DNA of 64,000 nucleotides. It comes from Gibbula magus (lineage: Eukaryota > Mollusca > Gastropoda > Trochida > Trochidae). The position numbers were made by a program, and so were the translations under genes. The DNA lies in assembly GCA_936450465.1 (NCBI GenBank), contig OW388289.1, forward strand, positions 77,798,593 to 77,862,592, read 5' to 3'. Below the pieces are notes generated by a model. It did no database searches, was not told the DNA's origin, and worked only from the letters and a program-made list of their open reading frames with translations. Shown piece by piece: positions 1-10,984 of the stretch. Each line of letters begins with the position of its first letter. Positions within the stretch are counted from its first letter, which is position 1.

Positions 1-338
1 GGCGCGTGTTCAGAACCAGTTTAGCGCAGCCAAAGCCCAGTCAAATAGCTGACCAATCACATCATATTATTTAAACGGTCGCTGTTTTGAAAGCATTCGG
101 AACAGACAAAAGGATAGCTGTTTGGAGTTATCTGCCCCTAGCTTCTCGCACCGAAAGCATTTGTTGGACGTCTTTTGATTGGCCAGCTGAATTGCGCCCG
201 AACACGCTAGTGTACGCGGTGTTTTCAGACGGTTTAGCGTGGAAACCTCCGAACGATAGGTCACGAGTTCGTATCCCGGTAGATGCACTATTTTGCAATT
301 TTTATTCCACGGAAAACCGTCGATTTTAATCAGACTGA
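1..338 (+). mobile_element. TIR element copy, truncated by window start
   Basis: About 90% similar by eye to 20466-20800, including the right end GATTTTAATCAGACTGA. The left end lies outside the window. Small open frames in both copies are not conserved with each other and look non-coding. Confidence 0.8.
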
Positions 339-1501
339 GGCATTGATGAACATCGAAAATAGAGTTGGTAAAGGCAACATCTTTGCTTCACTCCCTTTGA
401 AACATCAAACCATATTTTTTTTTACTTTATTGAGTTTTAAATAACATTGGACACTTTTATACGGTGATTGAATGGAATTAAGCAACAATCCTTGAATATA
501 TATTTGATTTAATTTATATATATTTAATCTGTACCACAGTATATTTATCTTTGCAAAATCGAACCCGTTGTTCATATCAGCAAAGCACACATGCATCAAT
601 AGCCTGGACATTATGTAATATGTTATACATTATTTGTGTTGAAGACTGTTTTGGCCTAAAATATAAAAATAAAAATGTTTCTGGTCTTTACAGGCTGAAA
701 ATAATGATGCGATGTTGGAATGAAGAGATAAACAAACAAAATTATGCAATTATTTATATAAATAAAGCACAAACCCTCTTAAATATGTATTACTAATCCA
801 AATAGTCAATAATCTCACCCCTTCATTCATCTCAACAGAAACGAGTCACATTTTCTATGTCCAATGTTTTCTGAGGGTAAAAAATCATAATTATCTGCCC
901 CTTACTTTTGTTAAAACCTCGAAAAAAAGACCTGAGGCTGGGTTTTAAACTGATATTGGCGGAAACCAGAAACAAATTCTTTATTTTGGGGGCCTTACCG
1001 ATTAGCTGGAGTAATAATAGAAACATGATTGATACGTTAGTGTTACTGCCTTGATTGTGTAGTACACGAGGGAAGGCTATCACAAGGCTTATGTTACATG
1101 ATATGGACATTAAATAAATTCTGATTAAAGTCCTATAGCAGATAATTGTTACGGACATTGAATGCCTGGAATCCTTTACTTAAGCGCTTGTATTGACTTC
1201 ATGTTGTGTCGCAGGGGACGTCCATTATGATGTTTGTTATTTTATATGGTTTGTGGTGGATAGGAAGTGAAGGTATTTACTTCATGTTGTGGAATGGAAT
1301 ATCCCGATTGTTACACGATATTGAATAAAGCTAAAACATGATGACGTGTGACGTGGAAGTCGGGAAGTTTACTGTAAAACAAGGCAGACTTTTAAATATA
1401 TTATGTATTGTATATGGAAGTGGGAACCTAATGAGATAACATTATAACAATAATTTACTTTGTTTGGGGAAGTCATAGATCGGGAAATACAAAAGAGACT
1501 A
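339..1501. other. AT-rich spacer, nothing recognised
   Basis: No gene, RNA or clear repeat was recognised. Open frames are under 110 codons and featureless. TTACTTCATGTTGTG-like words recur near 1195-1290. Confidence 0.5.
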
Positions 1502-2408
1502 ATAGGGGATTCTTAATATTACCTCATGAATATCCATGAGGTATAAGAAACTGAGCTCTCGAAATCGAAAACGAGGCTAAGGCCGCTTTCGAAACCCGGA
1601 AGTACCATTCACATAGCATTGACAAGTCAGTAGCTATTTCAAAAATCACTTAATTTCATTAAATATTATGATTAAATCACTTGATAAACGTATATGTCGA
1701 TTATCTTCAATTATCACAGCTTAGGATACTATTTTACATGCAAGGCGAGATTTTTTCGAATAGTTTACGGCGGCACTTTCTCGTTGTGCTTACCGTCATT
1801 TTGCGCTGTAAATCTGACAAACTCGTTTGGTTTCCGTGTTCAAATGTAAACAAATACGAATGACAATTTACACACTATCCATTTAAGCAATGAAATCATT
1901 ATATTTGGTCACTGGATGGGAAGAAACTTTGCAAATCATAGCCATCACTCGGCTAAACCGTCGCATCTTGTGACATGCCTACGAATTACAAATGGGTCAT
2001 TCAGTGCAGACTACACTGTAAACAAACCCAATTCTTTGGCCATAAGTAGCCAAAAAAGAAATACAAATCATCCCGTTTACGGGCCGATGACAAAACCAAA
2101 ACTCTTGAATTTACCACGAATAAAACTATCCAAAACAAACGTTGTTTGCCGCTAAACCAGAATGAAATACCCTTAGTTTTGTCGATTTTATTGTCAAAAA
2201 CACTTTTTTTAAATCTTGCATTGCTGGAATTCAATAGAAACAAACCTATTCATTCAGTTCCAGTCGATAGAAAACGGAAACACAAAGCGGCACGTACTGC
2301 CGATATGCAGCCATTACGCGAACCAGGAAATCAGAAGCGGCCTTAGCCTCGTTTTCGTTTCGAAAGGTCATGGGTCGTATGCATGCATAAATATTGAGAA
2401 TCCCCTAT
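1502..2408. mobile_element. Non-autonomous TIR element (907 bp)
   Basis: The left end ATAGGGGATTCTTAATATT (1502-1520) pairs with the right end AATATTGAGAATCCCCTAT (2390-2408) with one mismatch. A second inverted pair lies further in: 1561-1587 (AAAACGAGGCTAAGGCCGCT) and 2336-2362 (its reverse complement). The interior has only short featureless frames. A target-site duplication could not be fixed; GACT occurs near both ends. Confidence 0.65.
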
Positions 2409-2684
2409 AAGGACTCCGAGGCATTTATTACACAGATAATAGAACAGTAGAAGACAGTATAGTAGATATCGGGGAATGTGTGTGGATCTGGACTGATATA
2501 TACACATGAGGCTATTGTACAATATTAACATATGTTCCTGTGGTATTACAAACGAGGAGTTTTACTTTTTCACATCTACGTGGGTATACATACACCCAAA
2601 GTATTAAACAACTTACAGAATACTTAATTCAGGTTTGATCACCACATACATGTGTGAATAATCGTTCAGGGTACTGTTCCACTT

Positions 2685-2753
2685 ATCTTAGCCCTAAGAT
2701 CAATCTTAGCCAATGATAAAAGATGGGCTTACGATTGATCTTAGGGCTAAGAT
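2685..2753. repeat. Perfect 21-bp inverted repeat next to the array
   Basis: Arms 2685-2705 and 2733-2753 are perfect reverse complements, with a 27-base loop. Each arm also contains the internal palindrome CTTAGCCCTAAG-like. It sits at the left edge of the ACGT-rich array. Confidence 0.75.
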
Positions 2754-3524
2754 CGGTAAAGCCTCGGTCCCAACCCACCGTGCGTGTTTTTTGTCCGTAC
2801 GTTTTTTGGGCAGGCCACGTCTCTGAAAAACGTCGGGAGGAAGTGGGAAACGCAGGGAGGGAGCACATCAACACACATCGTACGCTGCGCACGTGGTAAG
2901 TGCGTTGTAAGTGCTTACAACGTACTTACACCTTGCGTGTGACGTACGATTGCCACGTTAACGTACGGATAACGTACTTACATATGCTGCACACCCACGA
3001 TGTCCTTACTTACACGCACGGTTTAAGTGCGTACTAGTGCCATGAACCGAATGGCCGAATTCAGACACCCAGGTGGTAGGGGTATAGGGCGACCTTCAGG
3101 GGTTCTCTCTCAGTGTTGCTGCCTCAAATTGCCGCCCATTAAGCTCAGAGACTCCCGCTTCTGATGCTGTAAGAGCAGCTTCAAATGACTGCAGAAATCA
3201 GTGCGCACAACGTATATTGTAATTGCGGAGCACGTACTTACTCGGCACTGGCAACGTGAGTATTGCATGCTCATTTGTCAGTTGAACCGGGGAAGTGCCG
3301 AGTAAGCACGGACGACGCACTGGCAACGCAGTTGCAACGTGCGGAGCACGCACGTGCTAAGTGCGTCGTCCGTGGAGTATGTGTCATTGTGAAAACTTAA
3401 AACACTCACAGAATCCGTGCGTTGTGCGCACAGTGTCGTAGAGTGCAAGCACGGAAGTCGTACGTGTGAAAAATACTCAGTCGCACGCAGCTCGCACGCA
3501 GCGAAAGTTCTGCATGCACTTAAA

Positions 3525-4873
3525 GCGCTACGGCGTGTCTGCATGCTCCCAAATCCGTACGGTGTCGGTACTTATAACGTACGGCTACCACTATTTTACC
3601 CACGTTTTTGCACGTAGACAGCACGCACTTGCAAGTACGGCGGGTTGTGACCGCCGCTTTAAACCCCTGTCACAACCCATCGTGCGTGCAATTCGTTCGT
3701 ACGTTTTTTGGGGAGGCCACGGTCGCTACGTTTTTCTCAAAACGTAGGGTGGATTTAAGCGGCTGTCACAACCCGTCGTACGTGCAGCTGCGTGCTGTCT
3801 ACCGTCAAAAACGTGGGGTAAATTGGGGAACGTGCTTACTCGATGCGTTGTACGTGCTTAATCGGTACGATCGACGGGAGTTTTCTTTAATTATTTGATA
3901 GTTAAACTTTGGACGTGCCGAGTAAGCACGAACTACGCACGTTGTACGCATGTGCAACGTGCGTCGTTCGTAGAGAAAGTGTGAGTGGGTAAGCTTGAAA
4001 AAAACGCACGATGTCGGTGCGTTATGCGTGCGGTTGTCGTACAGGGCACGCACGTCGATCGTACGGAGGAAAATTCGCAGCCCGTTCGTAGACTGCACGC
4101 AGCGAAAGTTCTGCATGCACTTAAAGTTCTACGACGAGTCTGCGTGCTCCAAATTTGTCCAAAATCGGTACGGCGTCGGTAACGAGGACGCACGAATTCC
4201 CCAATTTACCCCACGTTTTTGTCGGTAGACAGCACGGAGCTGCACGTACGACGGGTTGTGACAGCCGCTTTAGTGGAACGGCCCCCAGTTTCTCTTCCGT
4301 ATCAAGTATCTGTTGAGGTCCTACTTTTAAGCCTCGGTTCCAACCCACCGTACGTTTTTTTTGTCCGTACGTTTTTTGGGGAGGCCACTTTTCTGAAAAA
4401 CGTTGGGAGGATGTGGAAAACGCAGGGAGGGAGCAAAATCACGCACGAAATGCCTGGCCGTGATCTGCTTACAACGTACTTACACCTTGTGTGTGACGTA
4501 CGATTGTCACGTTATCGTACGGATGGCGTACTTACATGTGTTGCACACGCACGATGTCAGTTTTTCAGGCCGATTTCAGGCACCCAGGGGGTAGGGGTAT
4601 AGGGCGACCTCCAGAGGTTCTCTATCAGAGCTGCTGCCTCAAGATGCCGCCTATTCAACTCGGAGACTCCTGCTTCTGATGCTGCAAGAGCAGCTTCAAA
4701 TGGCAGCGCATAAAAAAAATGCAGAAATCAGTGCGCACAACGTACGTTGTAATTGCGGAGCACGTGCTTACTCGGCACTGGTAACGTGAGTGTTGCATGC
4801 TCATTTGTCAGTTGAACTGGGGAAGTATCGAGTACGCACGGACGACGCACTGACAACGCACGGAAGTCGTACG
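3525..4873. repeat. 1349-bp tandem unit, copy 1
   Basis: Matches 4874-6222 at a constant offset of 1349. Two substitutions are visible in the first 60 bases (near 3542 and 3568); from about 3600 on, I saw none. The near-identity means very recent duplication or an assembly duplication. Confidence 0.9.
3757..4270. repeat. Foldback element with 74-bp inverted ends (also at 5106-5619)
   Basis: Arms 3757-3830 and 4197-4270 are inverted copies matching at 72 of 74 positions, with GCGGCTGTCACAACCCGTCG at the outer ends. The left end is preceded by TTTAA and the right end followed by TTTAG. The same structure recurs 1349 bases on, in the second unit. Confidence 0.85.
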
Positions 4874-6222
4874 GCGCTACGGCGTGTCTGCGTGCTCCCA
4901 AATCCGTACGGTGTCGGTACTTACAACGTACGGCTACCACTATTTTACCCACGTTTTTGCACGTAGACAGCACGCACTTGCAAGTACGGCGGGTTGTGAC
5001 CGCCGCTTTAAACCCCTGTCACAACCCATCGTGCGTGCAATTCGTTCGTACGTTTTTTGGGGAGGCCACGGTCGCTACGTTTTTCTCAAAACGTAGGGTG
5101 GATTTAAGCGGCTGTCACAACCCGTCGTACGTGCAGCTGCGTGCTGTCTACCGTCAAAAACGTGGGGTAAATTGGGGAACGTGCTTACTCGATGCGTTGT
5201 ACGTGCTTAATCGGTACGATCGACGGGAGTTTTCTTTAATTATTTGATAGTTAAACTTTGGACGTGCCGAGTAAGCACGAACTACGCACGTTGTACGCAT
5301 GTGCAACGTGCGTCGTTCGTAGAGAAAGTGTGAGTGGGTAAGCTTGAAAAAAACGCACGATGTCGGTGCGTTATGCGTGCGGTTGTCGTACAGGGCACGC
5401 ACGTCGATCGTACGGAGGAAAATTCGCAGCCCGTTCGTAGACTGCACGCAGCGAAAGTTCTGCATGCACTTAAAGTTCTACGACGAGTCTGCGTGCTCCA
5501 AATTTGTCCAAAATCGGTACGGCGTCGGTAACGAGGACGCACGAATTCCCCAATTTACCCCACGTTTTTGTCGGTAGACAGCACGGAGCTGCACGTACGA
5601 CGGGTTGTGACAGCCGCTTTAGTGGAACGGCCCCCAGTTTCTCTTCCGTATCAAGTATCTGTTGAGGTCCTACTTTTAAGCCTCGGTTCCAACCCACCGT
5701 ACGTTTTTTTTGTCCGTACGTTTTTTGGGGAGGCCACTTTTCTGAAAAACGTTGGGAGGATGTGGAAAACGCAGGGAGGGAGCAAAATCACGCACGAAAT
5801 GCCTGGCCGTGATCTGCTTACAACGTACTTACACCTTGTGTGTGACGTACGATTGTCACGTTATCGTACGGATGGCGTACTTACATGTGTTGCACACGCA
5901 CGATGTCAGTTTTTCAGGCCGATTTCAGGCACCCAGGGGGTAGGGGTATAGGGCGACCTCCAGAGGTTCTCTATCAGAGCTGCTGCCTCAAGATGCCGCC
6001 TATTCAACTCGGAGACTCCTGCTTCTGATGCTGCAAGAGCAGCTTCAAATGGCAGCGCATAAAAAAAATGCAGAAATCAGTGCGCACAACGTACGTTGTA
6101 ATTGCGGAGCACGTGCTTACTCGGCACTGGTAACGTGAGTGTTGCATGCTCATTTGTCAGTTGAACTGGGGAAGTATCGAGTACGCACGGACGACGCACT
6201 GACAACGCACGGAAGTCGTACG
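4874..6222. repeat. 1349-bp tandem unit, copy 2
   Basis: Follows copy 1 directly and is followed by a partial third copy (6223-6359), which breaks off at GCCGCTTTA. The third copy differs at the first variable position (TTTATGCACG for TTTTTGCACG). Confidence 0.9.
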
Positions 6223-6359
6223 GCGCTACGGCGTGTCTGCGTGCTCCCAAATCCGTACGGTGTCGGTACTTACAACGTACGGCTACCACTATTTTACCCA
6301 CGTTTATGCACGTAGACAGCACGCACTTGCAAGTACGGCGGGTTGTGACCGCCGCTTTA

Positions 6360-6984
6360 CACTGAATGTGGCTGATGGCTCGTTCTGGTTCTACGAGAAC
6401 GATAATGCGGCCATCTTTTGTCAATGAAATTCAATCCATTGGGTCGTTTTTCAGATCACGTACCTTTTCATCTACCATTTAGTCTAGGAACCAAGTCCAG
6501 ATTTTTATTTTCCGTTAAACAATTAGAGTAAAGATTGCCAACATAGTTTAAAATGTTCATTGGATGCAGTGCATCGATAAAGGCACCCTAGGAATACTCA
6601 AAATATTTTTCAGCAGGTCTTCAAAGTTTACCACTGACGCTGTCAATTTACTATGATAATTGTAAATAGTTGTTAGGAAGACAAATGAGGAGTTACCTCC
6701 CCTGCCAGCATCCACCTTGTAATGGCTGAGTAAACACTGAGCTGTCAGTTCACCTTCCACTTTATTATGGCCTTTGGAGCTTTGTAAACATTGGTTTTGG
6801 ATCACTACAATTGTAAGTATGATATTATTTTATTGAAATGTATTCAATGTATTCCGACATCAGACAAAATCAAGTCGTTGGCTTGTCAAGATCCTATCAT
6901 GAAATGTCGCCTTGCAAGTACCCATGACCTGATTGCTGCCGAAGGTAAATAACATCTCTCATGCTATGCAGGTTTTCTCCGGAA
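6360..6984. other. Spacer between array and pseudogene
   Basis: Unique-looking AT-rich DNA with no gene or repeat recognised. Confidence 0.4.
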
Positions 6985-7978
6985 TCATAGTAAATATACC
7001 CTTGATGAATATGACCCAATGGCAGAATGCTTCCTCACAGTCATAAAAGAGCTGCGTTGTGGATTTGACAGAGGATTTATATTTTCCCTCCAAACAGTAT
7101 GGAACAGATATTGTGAGAAGCTTGCTGAACTCTCTTGTGAACCTGTAGTTTATCACACTAACAGATTTAAGGATAAAATCCAATCACATCTTGGAGAGGA
7201 AGTTCAGATCGTCCAACCACTCAACAATAATGAATCATTGTTACTGTTCCCTGCAGTTCCAACAAATGTGGCACTTAACACCATGCATGATAACACACAG
7301 AAATGTTCAATGTTGCTGTGAAGATAAAAGCGGACATTAAAGAAACAGAAGGACACATATCTGTAGGTTCCTTAACTCAAGTGAGTGCAAAGAAAACTGT
7401 TCCCGATAGTGTGTACATCCTTTTCAAATTACACAATATGATAACAACTCTACCAGCACAAAGATACTGAGCATCCAGTGGTCGAAAGCTTACTCCAAAA
7501 CATATTGGACTAGGACTTACTGTACACCAAGCAACACGCTCTAGGGAAATTAGTACAACTCCCTCATGCTGCAGGTCACTCTATCAGCTATTATACAGTT
7601 CTCAGATTGGATACAGCAATTGCCGAAGACACCCTCTCTCGCTATGAAGAGCATGCCCAGACTGTCGTGCCAAGATGTTTCTCTAATCTACCATTGCCAG
7701 GATACATTCGCTTTGCAAATGACAACATTGACATTAATGAGGAAACACTGGATGGAAAAGGGACTTTCCATGCAAAGCAAACTGCAGCTTTCCGGCGGAA
7801 TATTGACACCCTATCAAGTACCTATGAGGGAATTCCAGTTGTCCATGGTAGATCTCGCTCAGTTCAAGTGCCACAATCTTTCACAGATATGAAGACAGCC
7901 AACATGCAACCCCCAAAGCCTGAAGCATTTCAACATGCTCCTGAAATTGAATGGTACAATCTCCATAATACTGAATGA
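6985..7978 (+). pseudogene. Degenerate copy of an uncharacterised multi-copy invertebrate protein
   Basis: Three consecutive plus-strand segments read as one ancestral protein broken by frameshifts. The first is 6985-7320 (DEYDPMAECFLTVIKELRCG...). The second is about 7316-7590, with VPDSVYILFKLHNMI, an internal stop, and KLTPKHIGLGLTVHQATRS. The third is about 7585-7978, with RLDTAIAEDTLSRYEEHAQT and FANDNIDINEETLDGKGTFH. I recall the TPKHI...VH and DN-D-NEETL-G-GT-H pattern from multi-copy predicted proteins of cnidarians, molluscs and echinoderms, probably of mobile origin. Function is unknown. Confidence 0.55.
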
Positions 7979-8059
7979 CACTTGCCATGAGAATCATGCA
8001 GAGATGGTCATAACATGTTCTTCATAAACCTGATTCGTATTCTTCTCATTTAAAAATTT

Positions 8060-8870
8060 CTCCAGGCCAAAATATCATGAAATGACTCTGATCAAACTGT
8101 TGACCTTTAAATGACCTTGAAAATTATTTGTCTTATTGTCCATATTTACGAAATCAATCAACAATGTTATATCATATTAATGTTTATAAGAGATGTGAAC
8201 ATGTGTATTTGTTTTGTTCCAGTAGTGAGAAAAACTCTTTGTGAGAAAACATTATGAAATGACTGATCGGACTGTTGACCTTCACATGACCTTGACAATC
8301 AGTTTATCAAAATCAATCAACTATGTTATCATATCTGAATGTAAATACAAGAAGTCAACATGTTTGTTTGTTTTGTTCAAGTAGTGAGAATAACTTTTTT
8401 ATGAGAAAATTTGTAATTATTCTGATCGCACTTTTGACCTTGCCTTGACATGAAGGTCATTTGTCAACGTGTCAACATATATTCATTGAATCAACAATGT
8501 TATAGCATCAACTCTTTGATATAACATGTGAAACATGTATGTTCTTTTTGTTCAGGTGGTGTGAAACAAGTTTTACTGGCAGAGATATCATGAAATTACA
8601 CGATATGACCTTTTGACCTTGATATGCCCTTGAAGGTCATTTGTGAATGTGCAACATTGTTAAAGCAATAAAACTTTGATACAGAATGTGATTCATGTCT
8701 TTTATTTTTGTTTAGGTACTAAGGAAAACGTTTTGGGCGCAAATATCTGACATTTGACATTGACATGACCTTGAAGGTCATTTGTCAAAGTGCCAACATG
8801 TATGAAATGAATTAACAATGTTAGTACTATAACTTTTAAACACCAAAACACTTCTTCTAAAAATGTTTAG
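8060..8870. repeat. Degenerate tandem repeat, about 165-bp unit, about 5 copies
   Basis: Each unit carries TGACCTT...CCTTGAAGGTCATTTGTC, then CAACAATGTTA, then ACATGT...TTTTGTTC and AGTGAGAAAAAC-like blocks. TGACCTT blocks occur near 8101, 8277, 8436, 8617 and 8766. The copies have diverged. Confidence 0.75.
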
Positions 8871-10304
8871 CGGAATTGATTTCTAGCCCGCTTTTCAGGA
8901 ATGGCTCCTAGACTAATTTATAGTTTTCTTGTCAATAAATATATCTGAATACCATGTCTCTTTGTCTCGTTTATCTAATGCAATTAATTCAATTAAGAAT
9001 TGATCCAGGAACAAGCAAGTTTCTTGGACATGTCCACGACCCTATAACCCCAAGATAATTACTTGACCACCAATGAAATATTCCTTTTACCAGATTTGAA
9101 TTCATTGTGACAACTTTATGAAAATATCTTAACACTTCAATTTATATTTTTATCTGTTGCCTCCTCCATCCCATATCACCTCGTAAAGCAATGTCTTGAC
9201 AAGAACACCCTTTGCGAAATCCATTTTGTAAACCTTTGAAATTCCACTCTTCAAGATACCAGGTACTAGTCCAGTTTTAAACTTGATGTTACATTTTTTG
9301 CATAATTTTAACACTTAAAGTGTTTCGTAAATTCTAGCTTTGATATAAACAATTCCTGGGGATTTCAACACTTTCTTAATCCTGTTTTCTTTGCAAACAT
9401 CGACGCTAACGGAACCGTTCCGCACACACCTGAATGGACGGGTTGGTAGATTGTATGGAGGAGTATGATGATGTTAGTGGATAAAGAAGATCTGAACTGC
9501 TCGCAGGCCCCCTGATCACCCCGTATCATCTCTATAGAGCACATCCGTCGACGTCGACATGGACTCTTGTCGAATTGGACCATGCTTAGCAAGGTGAATG
9601 TCGAAGAATACCAGAAGCAGGAATCCAGTGACGTCTACTTAGTAACACTTTGTGACCATACCAGGTACTACAATCAGCATGTAGCCTGCTATCTGACAGT
9701 AAAGCTTCAACCTTCCAAATGTATTTCCTGTCTGTATAGGATGCCAGCTTCGTGTAAGTCAGTGTTGAATAATCGTACCGTTCCAAGAGCAGGGAAACAG
9801 GCAATGTGTGAATTACCGGTATAGTAAAGACTGCAAAAAATATAATAAGACAATAATAAGACAGCTCAAATGCTCCGCCTGTATTTTGACCATGTTCATC
9901 TAGTATTGATTAATTTGAAAACATACAGTCAAGCATGTCAATGAATGACGATAAATATCAATGGACACCCTGAAAGGAGGCACAACACTGCCACCTTGGT
10001 GAAATATACTCCTGAGACGAAACAAAGTCGGGATATGTCAACTCGTCCTCTGCACAACATTTATTTTTTGTAACAATGGGACATATTTCTTTCTTGGACA
10101 ACATCAACTTGACACTTCCATAAGACATATCTAGCACAATCTGTCTCTTTCACCTCATACGTATGATAAACATCTCAGACTGTGTAGATTTATCTTGCAT
10201 TACGACAATTGTGAGAGCGGTGCACTCATACTTAATATTTTGAAACTACCTCTAACATTCAAATATAATTATTTATTTTCAATTCTGCTTCAGAATGGCA
10301 TGCA
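8871..10304. other. Spacer with a GC-richer patch at 9360-9830
   Basis: The patch has overlapping frames on both strands (9567-9824 plus, 9586-9804 minus), neither with a recognisable domain. A short exon cannot be excluded. Nothing else was seen. Confidence 0.4.
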
Positions 10305-10830
10305 ATGTTCTGGTATTCCGCTGTAACAGTGATAAATGCTAGGGAATTTCCGCTGTAACAATGATAAATGATAGGGCATTCTGCTGCAACAATGATAAAT
10401 GCTAGGGCGTTCTGCTGCAACAATGATAAATGCTAGGACATTCTGCTGCAACAATGATAAATGCTAGGGCATTCTGCTGCAACAATGATAAATGCTAGGA
10501 CATTCTGCTGCAACAATGATAAATGCTAGGGCATTCTGCTGCAACATCGATAAATGCTAGGGCATTCTGCTGTAACAATGATCAATGATAGGGTATTCTG
10601 CTGTAAAAATGATAAATGATAGGGTATTCCGCTGTAACAATGGTAAATGCTAGGGCATTCTGCTGTTACAATGATAAATGATGGGGCTTTCTGCTGCAAC
10701 AATGTTAAATGATAGGGCATTCTGCTGCAACAATGATAAATACAAGGGCATTCTGCTGCAACAATGATAAATGCTAGGGCATTCTGCTGCAGCATTAATG
10801 AATGCTGCATCATTGGTGAATGCAACAGCA
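10305..10830. repeat. 31-bp minisatellite, about 16-17 units
   Basis: Unit GCATTCTGCTGCAACAATGA plus TAAATGCTAGG. Several neighbouring units are identical; the edge units are more diverged. The long minus-strand frames here only reflect a repeat whose period (31) cycles through all three frames. Confidence 0.92.
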
Positions 10831-10984
10831 TTCCACTGAAGCATTTTTTCTTAAACATACGATTCCTAATTGTGAAATATTTATCTACATGCTTATTTTG
10901 TTATCAAAATGCAATTCTGTTCGAAAGCGACGACATTTGGGCGGTTGATTTGGGACATGAATATCAACATACGAGTAGATACCT

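Larger units (their letters stand above)
2755..6359. repeat. ACGT/CGTACG-rich repeat array
   Basis: A compositional island rich in CGTACG, GCACG and AACGTAC words, unlike the AT-rich flanks. The left part (2755-3524) is a diverged, partly deleted relative of 4330-4873. Then come a 1349-bp unit, its near-perfect duplicate and a 137-bp partial third unit. Many open frames of 60-130 codons occur on both strands, but they overlap in all frames and have no recognisable domain, so I read the array as non-coding. Confidence 0.85.

Noticed and set aside
3278..6427. Many 60-130 codon frames on both strands
   Set aside because: They overlap in all frames of a repeat array, are duplicated with it, and show no domain; high GC explains the lack of stops.
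10526..10858. 110-codon minus-strand frame with repeated Tyr/His/Cys-rich units
   Set aside because: It is the 31-bp minisatellite read through; 31 is not a multiple of 3, so the repeat cycles through all frames.
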